This document shows, in pieces, positions 9,584 through 19,200 of a DNA stretch of 64,000 bases. This DNA comes from Bacteroides stercoris ATCC 43183 (GTDB taxonomy: Bacteria > Bacteroidota > Bacteroidia > Bacteroidales > Bacteroidaceae): assembly GCF_025147325.1 (NCBI RefSeq), contig NZ_CP102262.1:3100001-3164000 (forward strand), in the 5' to 3' direction. The number at the start of each line of letters is the position of its first letter. The stretch's first letter is position 1. Made by a program: the position numbers and the translations under genes. Under the pieces are notes generated by a model that had not been told where the DNA came from, searched no databases, and saw nothing but the letters and a program-made list of their open reading frames with translations.

Positions 9584-11901
9584 TGGAGCGGTCAGGAAAT
9601 TTCTATAAGGCAATACGGTTGGGATATATACTTATCTCCATTCTTATCGGATGTATGGCATATAATAGCCTCTATGAATGGCAGGAGATAGAAGCATTAG
9701 AACTTGGCAATAAAAAAATAGACGAGCTCCGAAAAGAAATAAACAATATCAATATTCAAATGATAAAATTTTCTCTATTGGGTGAAACAATACTGGAATG
9801 GAACGATAAAGATATCGAGCATTACCATGCACGGCGTATGGCAATGGACAGTATGCTCTGCCGTTTCAAGGCCACCTATCCAGCAGAGCGCATCGATAGT
9901 GTGCGCAGTCTTTTAGAGGATAAGGAACGACAGATGTTCCAGATAGTCCGGTTAATGGATGAACAACAATCTATTAACAAGAAGATAGCCAATCAAATTC
10001 CGGTTATTGTACAGAAAAGTGTGCAGGAACAGTCCAAAAAGCCAAAACGAAAAGGTTTCTTAGGCATATTCGGCAAAAAAAAGGAAGTAACTCCAGCAGT
10101 ATCAACCACTATCCTTCATTCGGTCAATAGAAACGTAATCAGCGAACAGAAAGTGCAGGATCGCCAATTGTCGGAACAAGCCGACAGCCTTGCAGCTCGT
10201 AATGCAGAACTTAACAGACAACTGCAAGAATTGATTTGCCAAATAGAAGAAAAGGTACAAACCGAACTGCAAAGCCGGGAAAACGAAATAGTTGCCATGC
10301 GTGAAAAGTCATTTATGCAAGTAGGCGGTTTAATGGGATTCGTTCTTCTATTGTTGTTAATTTCCTACATCATCATACATCGTGATGCAAAAAGCATTAA
10401 ACAATACAAGCACAAGACAACTGATTTGATAAGGCAACTGGAACAATCCGTACAACGGAACGAGGCACTGATAACGTCAAGGAAGAAGGCGGTACATACT
10501 ATCACCCATGAACTGCGCACACCGCTGACAGCAATAACAGGCTATGCCGGACTGATACGGAAAGAACAGTGTGAGGATAAGTCCGGGCAGTATATCCAAA
10601 ACATACTGCAATCCTCCGACCGTATGCGGGATATGCTTAACACTTTGCTTGACTTCTTCCGCCTGGACAACGGCAAGGAACAGCCCCGTCTGTCACCCTG
10701 CCGGATTTCAGCAATCACGCACACACTTGAAACGGAGTTCATGCCTGTTGCCGTGAACAAAGGGCTGTCCTTGTCCGTGAAGACTGGACACGATGCCATT
10801 GTATTGACCGACAAAGAGCGAATAATACAAATCGGGAATAACCTGCTGTCAAACGCTGTCAAGTTCACAGAAGAAGGCGGTGTTTCTTTGATTACTGAAT
10901 ATGATAATGGAGTTCTGACACTGGTCGTTGAAGATACAGGTACAGGCATGACAGAAGAGGAACAGAAACAAGCGTTCGGTGCGTTTGAACGTCTATCAAA
11001 TGCCGCCGCAAAGGAGGGTTTCGGGCTTGGGCTTGCCATAATGCGTAATATTGTGTCGATGCTTGGCGGAACAATCCGTTTAGACAGCAAGAAAGGGAAA
11101 GGCAGTCGTTTCACAGTTGAAATTTCTATGCAGGAAGCTGAAGAACAGCTTGGATATACAAGCAATACACCTGTTTATCATAACAATAAATTCCATGATG
11201 TTGTCGCCATTGACAATGATGAGGTATTACTTCTGATGCTGAAAGAGATGTATTCCCAAGAAGGAATACACTGCGACACTTGCACCGATGCTGCGGCACT
11301 GATGGAAATGATACGCCAGAAAGAATACAGCCTGTTGCTGACAGACTTGAATATGCCCGATATAAACGGTTTCGAATTGCTGGAACTGTTGCGTTCGTCC
11401 AACGTGGGCAATTCACCAACAATCCCGGTGGTTGTGGCAACCGCTTCGGGCAGTTGTAACAAAGGGGAACTATTGGCAAAAGGCTTTGCCGGATGCCTGT
11501 TCAAACCGTTCTCCATATCGGAACTGATGGAGGTTTCCGACAGGTGTGCCATAAAAGCGACACCGGACGGGAAACCGGACTTTTCCGCCTTATTGTCCTA
11601 TGGCAATGAAGCCGTCATGCTGGAAAAGTTGATAACTGAAACAGAAAAGGAAATGCAGGCGGTACGGGATGCAGCAAAAGAAAAAGACCTGCAAAAGCTG
11701 GATTCCCTGATCCACCACCTGCGCAGTTCGTGGGAGGTGCTCCGTGCCGACCAACCGCTGAATGTACTTTACGGATTGCTTCGTGGCGATGCTCTCCCGG
11801 ATGGTGAAGCGTTAAGCCATGCCGTGACTGCCGTGCTGGATAAGGGAGTGGAAATAATACGGTTGGCAGAAGAGGAAAGGAGAAAATACGAAGATGAATA
11901 A
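9583..11901 (+). CDS. rteA: RteA hybrid sensor histidine kinase
   Basis: A protein of 772 residues. Membrane segments lie near residues 9-29 and 245-268 and enclose a mostly helical, coiled-coil-rich sensor region. Then come HisKA (THELRTPL, His309), HATPase (NLLSNAVKF, DTGTGM, GFGLGLAI), and a receiver domain with LLTDLNMPDINGF (Asp588). The C-terminus contains IHHLRSSWEVL (His711/712), which fits a histidine phosphotransfer domain, so a full phosphorelay to RteB is possible. In CTnDOT, RteA and RteB are needed for tetracycline-induced rteC expression. The gene starts in the tetQ stop codon and overlaps rteB by 8 bases. Confidence 0.95.
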   Translation: MERSGNFYKAIRLGYILISILIGCMAYNSLYEWQEIEALELGNKKIDELRKEINNINIQMIKFSLLGETILEWNDKDIEHYHARRMAMDSMLCRFKATYPAERIDSVRSLLEDKERQMFQIVRLMDEQQSINKKIANQIPVIVQKSVQEQSKKPKRKGFLGIFGKKKEVTPAVSTTILHSVNRNVISEQKVQDRQLSEQADSLAARNAELNRQLQELICQIEEKVQTELQSRENEIVAMREKSFMQVGGLMGFVLLLLLISYIIIHRDAKSIKQYKHKTTDLIRQLEQSVQRNEALITSRKKAVHTITHELRTPLTAITGYAGLIRKEQCEDKSGQYIQNILQSSDRMRDMLNTLLDFFRLDNGKEQPRLSPCRISAITHTLETEFMPVAVNKGLSLSVKTGHDAIVLTDKERIIQIGNNLLSNAVKFTEEGGVSLITEYDNGVLTLVVEDTGTGMTEEEQKQAFGAFERLSNAAAKEGFGLGLAIMRNIVSMLGGTIRLDSKKGKGSRFTVEISMQEAEEQLGYTSNTPVYHNNKFHDVVAIDNDEVLLLMLKEMYSQEGIHCDTCTDAAALMEMIRQKEYSLLLTDLNMPDINGFELLELLRSSNVGNSPTIPVVVATASGSCNKGELLAKGFAGCLFKPFSISELMEVSDRCAIKATPDGKPDFSALLSYGNEAVMLEKLITETEKEMQAVRDAAKEKDLQKLDSLIHHLRSSWEVLRADQPLNVLYGLLRGDALPDGEALSHAVTAVLDKGVEIIRLAEEERRKYEDE

Positions 11902-13216
11902 GACAAAAATAATTGTGGTGGAAGACAACATCGTGTATTGCGAATATGTCTGCAATATGCTGTCACGGGAGGGCTACCGCAATATGAAGGCTTACCACCT
12001 CTCAACCGCGAAGAAACATCTGCAACAGGCAACAGATAATGATATCGTGGTTGCCGACCTGCGTCTGCCTGACGGCAGTGGCATAGACCTTTTGTGCTGG
12101 ATGCGAAAGGAGGGAAAGATGCAGCCCTTCATCATTATGACCGACTACGCCGAAGTTAATACCGCCGTGGAAAGCATGAAACTCGGCTCGATAGACTATA
12201 TTCCCAAACAGCTTGTGGAGGATAAACTTGTCCCCCTGATCCGTTCCATACTGAAAGAACGTCAGGCAGGACAACGCCGTATGCCTATATTCGCCCGTGA
12301 AGGTTCCGCCTTTCAGAAAATCATGCACCGCATAAGGCTGGTAGCCGCCACCGATATGAGCGTGATGATATTTGGTGAGAACGGCACGGGCAAGGAGCAT
12401 ATTGCCCACCTGTTGCATGACAAGAGCAAACGTGCAGGCAAGCCATTTGTGGCGGTGGACTGCGGTTCACTCTCCAAAGAGCTTGCACCGTCGGCTTTCT
12501 TCGGACACGTCAAAGGTGCATTTACAGGTGCGGACAATGCCAAGAAAGGATATTTCCATGAGGCGGAAGGCGGCACGTTGTTTCTGGACGAGGTAGGAAA
12601 CCTCGCGTTGGAAACCCAACAGATGTTGCTCCGTGCCATACAGGAGAGGCGGTATCGCCCGGTCGGAGACAAGGCAGACCGGAATTTCAATGTCCGCATC
12701 ATCGCTGCTACCAATGAAGATTTGGAGGTATCGGTGAATGAAAAGCGTTTTCGGCAGGATCTTCTGTACCGCCTGCACGACTTCGGGATAACCGTTCCTC
12801 CGTTGCGTGACTGTCAAGAAGACATTATGCCGCTGGCAGAGTTCTTCCGTGATATGGCAAACAGAGAGCTGGAGTGTAGCGTGAGCGGGTTCAGTTCCGA
12901 AGCACGTAAAGCGTTGCTGACACACGCATGGCCGGGCAACGTGCGGGAACTTCGGCAGAAAGTTATGGGTGCTGTATTGCAGGCGCAGGAAGGTGTTGTC
13001 ATGAAAGAGCATCTGGAACTTGCCGTGACGAAACCGACCTCTACTGTCAGCTTCGCCTTGCGCAATGACGCGGAGGATAAGGAGCGGATATTGCGTGCGT
13101 TGAAACAGGCAAACGGCAACCGGAGTGTCGCCGCAGAACTGCTCGGCATAGGCAGGACAACACTATACAGCAAACTTGAAGAGTATGGACTTAAATATAA
13201 ATTCAAGCAATCATAG
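11894..13216 (+). CDS. rteB: RteB sigma-54-dependent response regulator
   Basis: A protein of 440 residues with NtrC architecture. The N-terminal receiver has VVEDN and VADLRLPDGSG (Asp55). The AAA+ domain has Walker A GENGTGKE at 161-168 and the sigma-54 contact loop GAFTGA at 208-213. A Fis-type helix-turn-helix ends the protein (NRSVAAELLGIGRTTLYSKL). In CTnDOT it activates rteC and so links tetracycline to excision. Translation is probably coupled to rteA because the start lies within the last codons of that gene. Confidence 0.95.
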   Translation: MNKTKIIVVEDNIVYCEYVCNMLSREGYRNMKAYHLSTAKKHLQQATDNDIVVADLRLPDGSGIDLLCWMRKEGKMQPFIIMTDYAEVNTAVESMKLGSIDYIPKQLVEDKLVPLIRSILKERQAGQRRMPIFAREGSAFQKIMHRIRLVAATDMSVMIFGENGTGKEHIAHLLHDKSKRAGKPFVAVDCGSLSKELAPSAFFGHVKGAFTGADNAKKGYFHEAEGGTLFLDEVGNLALETQQMLLRAIQERRYRPVGDKADRNFNVRIIAATNEDLEVSVNEKRFRQDLLYRLHDFGITVPPLRDCQEDIMPLAEFFRDMANRELECSVSGFSSEARKALLTHAWPGNVRELRQKVMGAVLQAQEGVVMKEHLELAVTKPTSTVSFALRNDAEDKERILRALKQANGNRSVAAELLGIGRTTLYSKLEEYGLKYKFKQS

Positions 13217-13238
13217 CCCGTAATTCACTGAATTTGGC

Positions 13239-13246
13239 TATCTTTG
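13239..13246 (+). promoter_or_regulatory. Candidate -7 box (TATCTTTG) for the structured RNA
   Basis: TATCTTTG is a perfect TAnnTTTG box 23 bases after the rteB stop. The -33 position has no good match, so strength is uncertain. A start near 13,252 would place the whole nested hairpin and terminator on one transcript. Confidence 0.5.
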
Positions 13247-13251
13247 CATAA

Positions 13252-13468
13252 CATTTGAGAAAAACGGCGATTGGCAGGAGCTTTTCGCCGCCAACATATA
13301 GGATAAGACCGCAAGGCGTTTCAAGCGAAAATCTGGTAAATTGGAACTACGGAGACGATTGCGTGATGCTTATGCTATGCTTACGCATAGCGTGCATTCA
13401 CGTACTCTCCGTAAAGGCTTTACCAGAGCCATCGCTTGAAGGTAGTGTGAATTGCACGCTACTTTTTT
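13252..13468 (+). ncRNA. Structured RNA with terminator between rteB and the RibD-like gene
   Basis: A 5' hairpin (CGGCGA 13265-13270 with TCGCCG 13285-13290) is followed by a 121-base nested stem of four perfectly paired blocks. These are TTCAAGCGA (13320-13328) with 13432-13440; TCTGGTAAA (13332-13340) with 13419-13427; TACGGAGA (13348-13355) with 13406-13413; and an apical 7-bp stem, GCTATGC-TTAC-GCATAGC (13374-13391). Immediately after comes an intrinsic terminator (13442-13462 plus six T). It is either a free small RNA or a terminating leader of the gene at 13496. No match to a known riboswitch was recognised. CTnDOT is known to make a small RNA called RteR; whether this is related cannot be told here. 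Confidence 0.65.
13442..13468 (+). terminator. Intrinsic terminator of the structured RNA
   Basis: An 8-bp stem with one G-U pair (GTAGTGTG and CACGCTAC), a 5-base loop and TTTTTT. It lies 28 bases before the ATG of the RibD-like gene, so readthrough control is possible. Confidence 0.8.
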
Positions 13469-13495
13469 ACCCTTGCCTAACGAAAGGAAACGATT

Positions 13496-13918
13496 ATGGG
13501 TAAAGTTCAGATTCTCGCCGTACTGACGATGGACGGATGTCTTTCTTCAGAGTTATATGATAAAGCACATCAGGATTTGTGCCTTGACCGTTGCGGTCTT
13601 GATGAAATCAGGAAGAAAGCCTTTTACCGTGTGACACCGGACTATTCCATTTCAATGCTGCACGAATGGAGAAAAGACTGCACAAACATCCGTTACCTCG
13701 CGGAAGCCACACCGGACACGGCAGACTATATAAACGGACTGCTGCGGATGCACGCTGTGGATGAAATCATACTATACACCGTTCCTTTCATATCCGGAAG
13801 CGGACGACATTTTTTTAAGTCGGCTCTGCCAGAGCAACACTGGACGCTTTCCTCTTTGAAAAGCTATCCCAACGGTGTATGTCGCATTATCTATATCCTT
13901 GATAAAAAAGCAAGATAG
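13496..13918 (+). CDS. Short RibD C-terminal (dihydrofolate-reductase-fold) protein
   Basis: A protein of 140 residues. The first strand and helix (VQILAVLTMDGCLSSEL) match the start of the RibD_C/DHFR-like fold, and the C-terminal DEIILYTVPFISGSGRHFF matches its last conserved block. Family members usually have 170-200 residues; the central part with the typical GRxTYE-like segment is compressed here, so nucleotide binding may be altered. The start is ATG 13496 with GAAAGG upstream. It sits between rteB and rteC downstream of a terminated structured RNA. Reductase activity is a family guess and the substrate is unknown. Confidence 0.7.
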   Translation: MGKVQILAVLTMDGCLSSELYDKAHQDLCLDRCGLDEIRKKAFYRVTPDYSISMLHEWRKDCTNIRYLAEATPDTADYINGLLRMHAVDEIILYTVPFISGSGRHFFKSALPEQHWTLSSLKSYPNGVCRIIYILDKKAR

Positions 13919-14038
13919 CCAAAATGTGCGGCAAGCATACATTTCTATTTTCAGGAATAGAATAAATGTTCCGATTACAAACAATTTAAGTCGGAGATAA
14001 TTTGTCCTTGTGAAAAAATACTGAATTTTATACCTCTG

Positions 14039-14080
14039 AAATCCAGCACTTTGTAAAATTGAGTGTTGGATTTTTTATTT
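14039..14080 (+). terminator. Intrinsic terminator upstream of rteC
   Basis: A 12-bp stem (AAATCCAGCACT at 14039-14050, AGTGTTGGATTT at 14062-14073, one G-U) with an 11-base loop runs into a T-rich tail. It would isolate rteC from readthrough of the gene at 13496, consistent with rteC having its own RteB-dependent promoter. Confidence 0.75.
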
Positions 14081-14156
14081 TCTGCCGCGTTTTTTGCCAA
14101 TTATATTCATGTGCGCACGCAGAAAACAAAGTGTAATTTTCAAAATTGACAGAACC

Positions 14157-14762
14157 ATGAATTATTTCTTGCTGGCGGAAACCGACTTTTTCCGCCTGAT
14201 AAACGAAGCCGGCGACTGCAATATGGAAACGGCATACACGGCTTTCGCCACCCAAGTGATCGAACTGTGCAACGGCGGCATGGACATGAACCTTACCGTC
14301 ATCGCGCTTGCCTACATCGAAATCGAGTTGCAGCACCATCCCGTACGTAATCTGTCAGAAGAAAAAAGAGAGATTGCCGCCTACGTCAGCAAGGCTCTGT
14401 CTTTCGTAAGAAAGATGCAGAAATTCCTTGCCACGCCCCAAGTGCCACCACTAATATCCGCCAACAACGCAACAGAAACCACCGCCAGCCTTCTTCAATG
14501 GACGGGCAATGCCATCGACCTCGTGGAACTTATCTACGGCATAGACGTGATGGGCTGCATCAACAACGGCAATATGCCGCTCAAACAGCTCGCCCCACTT
14601 CTCTATAAGATATTCGGGGTTGATTCTAAAGACTGCTACCGCTTCTACACTGATATCAAACGCCGGAAGAACGAAAGCCGCACCTATTTCATTGACAGGA
14701 TGCAGGAAAAACTGAACGAGAGAATGTTGCGTGATGAGGAGTTGGAGCGGATGAGAAAATAA
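14157..14762 (+). CDS. rteC: RteC, excision regulator
   Basis: A protein of 201 residues starting MNYFLLAETDFFRLINEAGD; the sequence resembles the RteC family throughout. It is helical, with a C-terminal part (CYRFYTDIKRRKNESRTYFIDRM) that in the family contributes to a winged-helix-like DNA-binding region. In CTnDOT, RteC activates the xis2c-xis2d-orf3-exc excision operon. ATG 14157 was chosen because upstream in-frame codons cross the terminator at 14039-14080. The gene ends just before a strong terminator, so it is a single-gene unit. Confidence 0.9.
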   Translation: MNYFLLAETDFFRLINEAGDCNMETAYTAFATQVIELCNGGMDMNLTVIALAYIEIELQHHPVRNLSEEKREIAAYVSKALSFVRKMQKFLATPQVPPLISANNATETTASLLQWTGNAIDLVELIYGIDVMGCINNGNMPLKQLAPLLYKIFGVDSKDCYRFYTDIKRRKNESRTYFIDRMQEKLNERMLRDEELERMRK

Positions 14763-14784
14763 AAAAATATCCATTACATATGAG

Positions 14785-14820
14785 AAGACAGGAATACTCG
14801 TATCCTGTCTTTTTATTTTC
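14785..14820 (+). terminator. rteC terminator
   Basis: AAGACAGGA (14785-14793) pairs perfectly with TCCTGTCTT (14803-14811), followed by TTTTATTTT. Confidence 0.85.
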
Positions 14821-15063
14821 ATTTAATTATATATTAATTAGCACAATATATGTGAGTTTTTCATTCCTATAAGGACAAATTTCAGAAACGTATGTCTGGT
14901 AAATTATTGAGTCATCATAGTATGAACATATATCATTACTAAAAACAATGAAACAACTTCCATAAGATTGTGGTTGTAAAAATCGCCATTTAATAGCCCG
15001 TTTTTTTTGTAAAATTCGCCAATTAAAAAAATATGATTATCTTTGCATTATATTTTATAAGGT
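14821..15063 (+). promoter_or_regulatory. Cargo upstream region with promoter (TATCTTTG at 15038-15045)
   Basis: AT-rich, no ORF. TATCTTTG at 15038-15045 with TTCG 19 bases upstream (15015-15018) is a plausible Bacteroides promoter. It would start about 12 bases before the ATG of the ATPase gene at 15064. Confidence 0.6.
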
Positions 15064-16194
15064 ATGGAAACAGTAAATAGAATACTTCAAGAGAAGATTA
15101 CAGCACGAATCGCGCCCAATAAAGCAGTACTGATTTTTGGTGCTCGCCGTGTTGGTAAAACGGTAATGATGCGTAAAATTGTGGACAACTATTCAGGTAG
15201 GACGATGATGCTCAACGGCGAAGACTACGACACATTAGCACTATTGGAGAATCGCTCAATAGCCAATTATCGGCATTTATTGGATGGTATTGATTTGCTG
15301 GCTATTGATGAGGCACAGAACATACCACAAATCGGTAGTATTCTGAAGTTGATAGTTGATGAAATACCGGGAATAAGTGTCTTGGCAAGTGGTTCTTCGT
15401 CATTCGATTTGCTGAATAAGACTGGTGAACCGTTGGTCGGCCGCAGTACGCAATTTCTCCTTACACCATTCTCGCAACGGGAAATCGCACAGACGGAAAC
15501 GGCACTTGAAACCCGCCAGAACCTCGAAGCGCGCTTGATTTACGGTTCCTATCCCGAAGTAGTAATGATGGAGAACTATGAACGTAAAACAGACTACCTA
15601 CGTGATATTGTCGGTGCATACCTGCTTAAAGATATCTTAGCAATTGACGGCTTAAAAAATTCGAGCAAGATGCGCGATCTACTGCGATTGATAGCTTTTC
15701 AGTTGGGCAGCGAAGTTTCTTACGAAGAGTTAGGTAAACAACTCGGCATGAGCAAGACGACCGTTGAAAAATACCTCGACCTATTGGAAAAGGTCTTCGT
15801 TATCTATCGTCTGGGGGCTTATTCGCGTAACCTACGCAAGGAGGTTACAAAAGCTGGCAAGTGGTACTTCTACGACAACGGCATTCGCAATGCCATTATC
15901 GGGGCTTTCTCACCGCTGGCCATTCGGCAGGATGTCGGTGCGCTGTGGGAGAACTACATCATCGGAGAGCGGCGCAAAGCGAACTTCAATGAGGGACTGC
16001 ACAGGGAGTTCTATTTCTGGCGCACCTACGACAAACAGGAAATCGACCTGATTGAGGAGAGTGCCGACAGTCTTACCGCCTTGGAGTTCAAGTGGGGAAA
16101 TAAAATGCCGGCCGCACCGAAAGCCTTCCAAGAAGCCTATCCCTATGCCGAGTTTCATGTGGTAAATCGGGAGAATTATTTGGAGTTCGTATAA
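15064..16194 (+). CDS. AAA ATPase with DUF4143 C-terminal domain
   Basis: A protein of 376 residues. Walker A is GARRVGKT at 26-33 and Walker B is LLAIDEAQNIP near 79-89; sensor-like LASGSSSFDLL and the arginine-rich GRSTQFLLTPFS follow. The middle contains a winged-helix-like segment (SYEELGKQLGMSKTTVEKYLDLLEK). The C-terminal DUF4143 region ends with a restriction-nuclease-like core (DKQEIDLIEE, LTALEFKWG). Such ATPases are widespread in Bacteroidales and their role is not settled. It is the first gene of the AT-rich cargo and lies 16 bases before the KAP gene, so the two are probably co-transcribed. Confidence 0.85.
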   Translation: METVNRILQEKITARIAPNKAVLIFGARRVGKTVMMRKIVDNYSGRTMMLNGEDYDTLALLENRSIANYRHLLDGIDLLAIDEAQNIPQIGSILKLIVDEIPGISVLASGSSSFDLLNKTGEPLVGRSTQFLLTPFSQREIAQTETALETRQNLEARLIYGSYPEVVMMENYERKTDYLRDIVGAYLLKDILAIDGLKNSSKMRDLLRLIAFQLGSEVSYEELGKQLGMSKTTVEKYLDLLEKVFVIYRLGAYSRNLRKEVTKAGKWYFYDNGIRNAIIGAFSPLAIRQDVGALWENYIIGERRKANFNEGLHREFYFWRTYDKQEIDLIEESADSLTALEFKWGNKMPAAPKAFQEAYPYAEFHVVNRENYLEFV

Positions 16195-16210
16195 TCAATA
16201 AATTACGTAT

Positions 16211-19200
16211 ATGGAAACAAAACTACAATCCAAACAGCAATATCCGCGGTTTATCCAAAATAAACCGTGTGGTATTGACAAATTCGATGGAGGTTCGCAA
16301 GAAAGGTTGGCAAAAACTATTGCTCGCCATTTTTGTCAGAATGATTCATTGGATGAGGAATGTACTTTACCTCGAATTATCGGCATCGAAGGTATTTGGG
16401 GATCTAGAAAATCCAACGTGGTTAAAATGTTGGAACGTGAATTATCAGACGACTATTACTTTTTTGAGTATGACGCATGGGGACATCAAGAGGACTTGCA
16501 ACGCCGCTCTATATTGGAATTGCTTACAAGCAAACTTATTGATGATGGTATCCTATCTGGAAATGCAACAATAAAAGTCAAAGGTGGAGGTACGAAAACC
16601 GTATCATGGTCTGAAAAGCTGAAATATTTATTAGCCCGTAAAACGGAGACCGTAACCGAAAAATATCCCCTTATCAGTAATGGTATGGTTGCGGCATTTT
16701 TGGTTGCAGTTTTAACTCCGATATTTACATTTATTGCGTATGCAGTAAAACCTACACCCACAACATGGTGGTTTTCTTTATTGTCTATTATCATAGCTGC
16801 ACTGCCAGTTCTTATTGCATTGTGCGTTTGGAAATGGGCATATAGCAAAGATCATAAATATGGATGGAGTTATATGTTAGCTATTTATCAAGATAAAGTC
16901 GAAAAGGACGTTTGCTATGAGACTTTGAGCGAAGACGAACCAACGGTTTACGAGTTCAAAACATGGATGCAAGACATTTCTGATTTTATCAAGGAAAAAG
17001 GACAACGTAAATTAGTCCTTGTTTTTGACAACATGGATCGTCTCCCCGCTGAAAAAGTAAAAGAATTATGGTCTTCTATCCATACGTTCTTCGCCGATAG
17101 CGGTTTTGAAAATGTTTGGGCTGTTATTCCTTTCGATGAAACACATTTAGCTTGTGCATTCGGAGATGAGACCGACGAACAAACGAAACAACTGACCAAG
17201 TATTTTATCAATAAAACTTTCCCTATTGTTTATCGTGTTGCTCCTCCTGTTATTACCGACTATCGAAGTATATTCAACAAACTGTTTGTTGAAGCATTTG
17301 GAGAAACAGAAAATGAAGCGAAAGAAACTATAAATCGGATATTCAGATTGGTAAATCCTAATGCCAATGTTAGGGAAATTATATCATATATCAATGAGAT
17401 GGTCGCTCTTAAACAAGAGTGGTGTAACGAAATTTTGATGATAAACATAGCATTGTTCTGTTTGAAGAAGACGGATATTCTGGCAAATCCAGTAGAACAA
17501 ATATTGTCCGGCGACTATCTGAATGGCATTCAAACAATAATTAACAATGATCTGCAAACACAACGCGAAATTGCAGCTTTGGTATATGGTGTCGATGTTG
17601 AAGATGCTCGACAAATTCCATTGAAAAAATATATTGAAGGCTGCATCAACGGAGAAGAAGACCACGACATAAATCAATATGCAGAGACTAATAAACAATT
17701 TGACACTGTATTAGAAGAAGTTATACAATGTATGGACAATGCGCTTATCGATAAGATTATACATTGTTTGCATAAATTAACTCGAAAGAGCGATGTTATT
17801 CTGCGTGTATGGCAAAGAATAGCACAATTGAAATTAAAAGAATCCATAGAGAAGCAGGTGTTCCCTGTCGAATACCAAGAACTGCTGTTGCATTTAGACA
17901 CGGAAAGCCAAAACCATGTGATTGCTCAATTATATAAGAAGATAGTTCGGTTCAATGACTTCAATGGCGGCGACTATTTCAAAACGTTAGATGCAATAGA
18001 CAGGTTTATTGCGCAAAATAAGTTGGCGTGCGATTTTACGTCATTGATTGAAGCAAAAACAGTCAAGCCAAATACATTTATCGATTATATTCAAGCTGCA
18101 AATGCAACAGATGCTGCCTATCGGGATAACGCGACAACTAAAGCATATAAATATTATCAAGTAGCAACAAATTCGGAGGCGCTCGATAATTATTTGGCAA
18201 ACTTACTACCCGATAATTTCGACCATGCAGATATTGTAAAAACGTTAAAAGATAATTCTACCTATACGTTTCCAACGCTTTTGCAAGCGATCACGAATTG
18301 CATTGATGAACAGAATGTAAATAAAGATAATATAGGGGCTATATTTACAACCTATCGTTTATTGGCATCTGACGAAGAAAGACCTTTACCTGTAACGTTA
18401 GATTCAACCTACATAAATCAGTTGCATTCTGAATTAGAAACTGATGGCCGAAACATTAAAGAGTCTGGATATTACGATTTAGTCGCCATGCAATTGGCAC
18501 ATGGTCATTCCGTTTCCTTAATAGAGGGTGGAGATATAAAATATGTTGCAGAACTCATGGACTATTATGTGGATCATGGAGACTTATTAGTAAATAGTGT
18601 GGGATGGAATATACCGCTATTAAATGAAACACTACAATACATGGTAAATCATAAACTTGGCTATAAATTATTGCTCTCAGACATATTGCCCCAATTTGAA
18701 GATATTAAGAACAGAATAGGTGTAACGGATGAGGTATTTATCGAGCATTTAGCAGAGTGGAATACCGATTTGGATAAGTATATCACTAAGAACAATATTA
18801 AAGATGTAATTCCTGACGCATCTTTTTACGATTTGACCACTAAAATAAGCAATGTCCTGACCGATCATATCAATAAAATAGCGTTCGAAGCGTTGTCTGA
18901 AATAAGTGTTGATACATTATACGCCCAAAGAACAGCACATACATCATATTATTGGTTTGTCGCAATAAAACATTTACTGGCTAAAATCAAATCCTTGCCA
19001 GATAACTTGACTGAATTTGGCAAAAAGATTCTGATGGATATTGCTTCTGGAACTCAAAGTTTGAATCCTTTCCCTAATTGTTTCAAGAATATAGTTGAAA
19101 GATTGGATAAACGAAAAATTAAATCGACAGTTACCGATATAAGAAATGATTTCTGCATCGGTAAAAAGACTATCAATGCAATAAAGTTTCAATTTTTCGA

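Noticed and set aside
13252..13468. Retron msr/msd interpretation of the structured RNA
   Set aside because: The long hairpin is suggestive, but no reverse transcriptase gene lies next to it.
13255..13503. 82-codon ORF over the structured RNA
   Set aside because: It covers both arms of the nested stem and the terminator and has no domain. The base pairing explains the sequence better.
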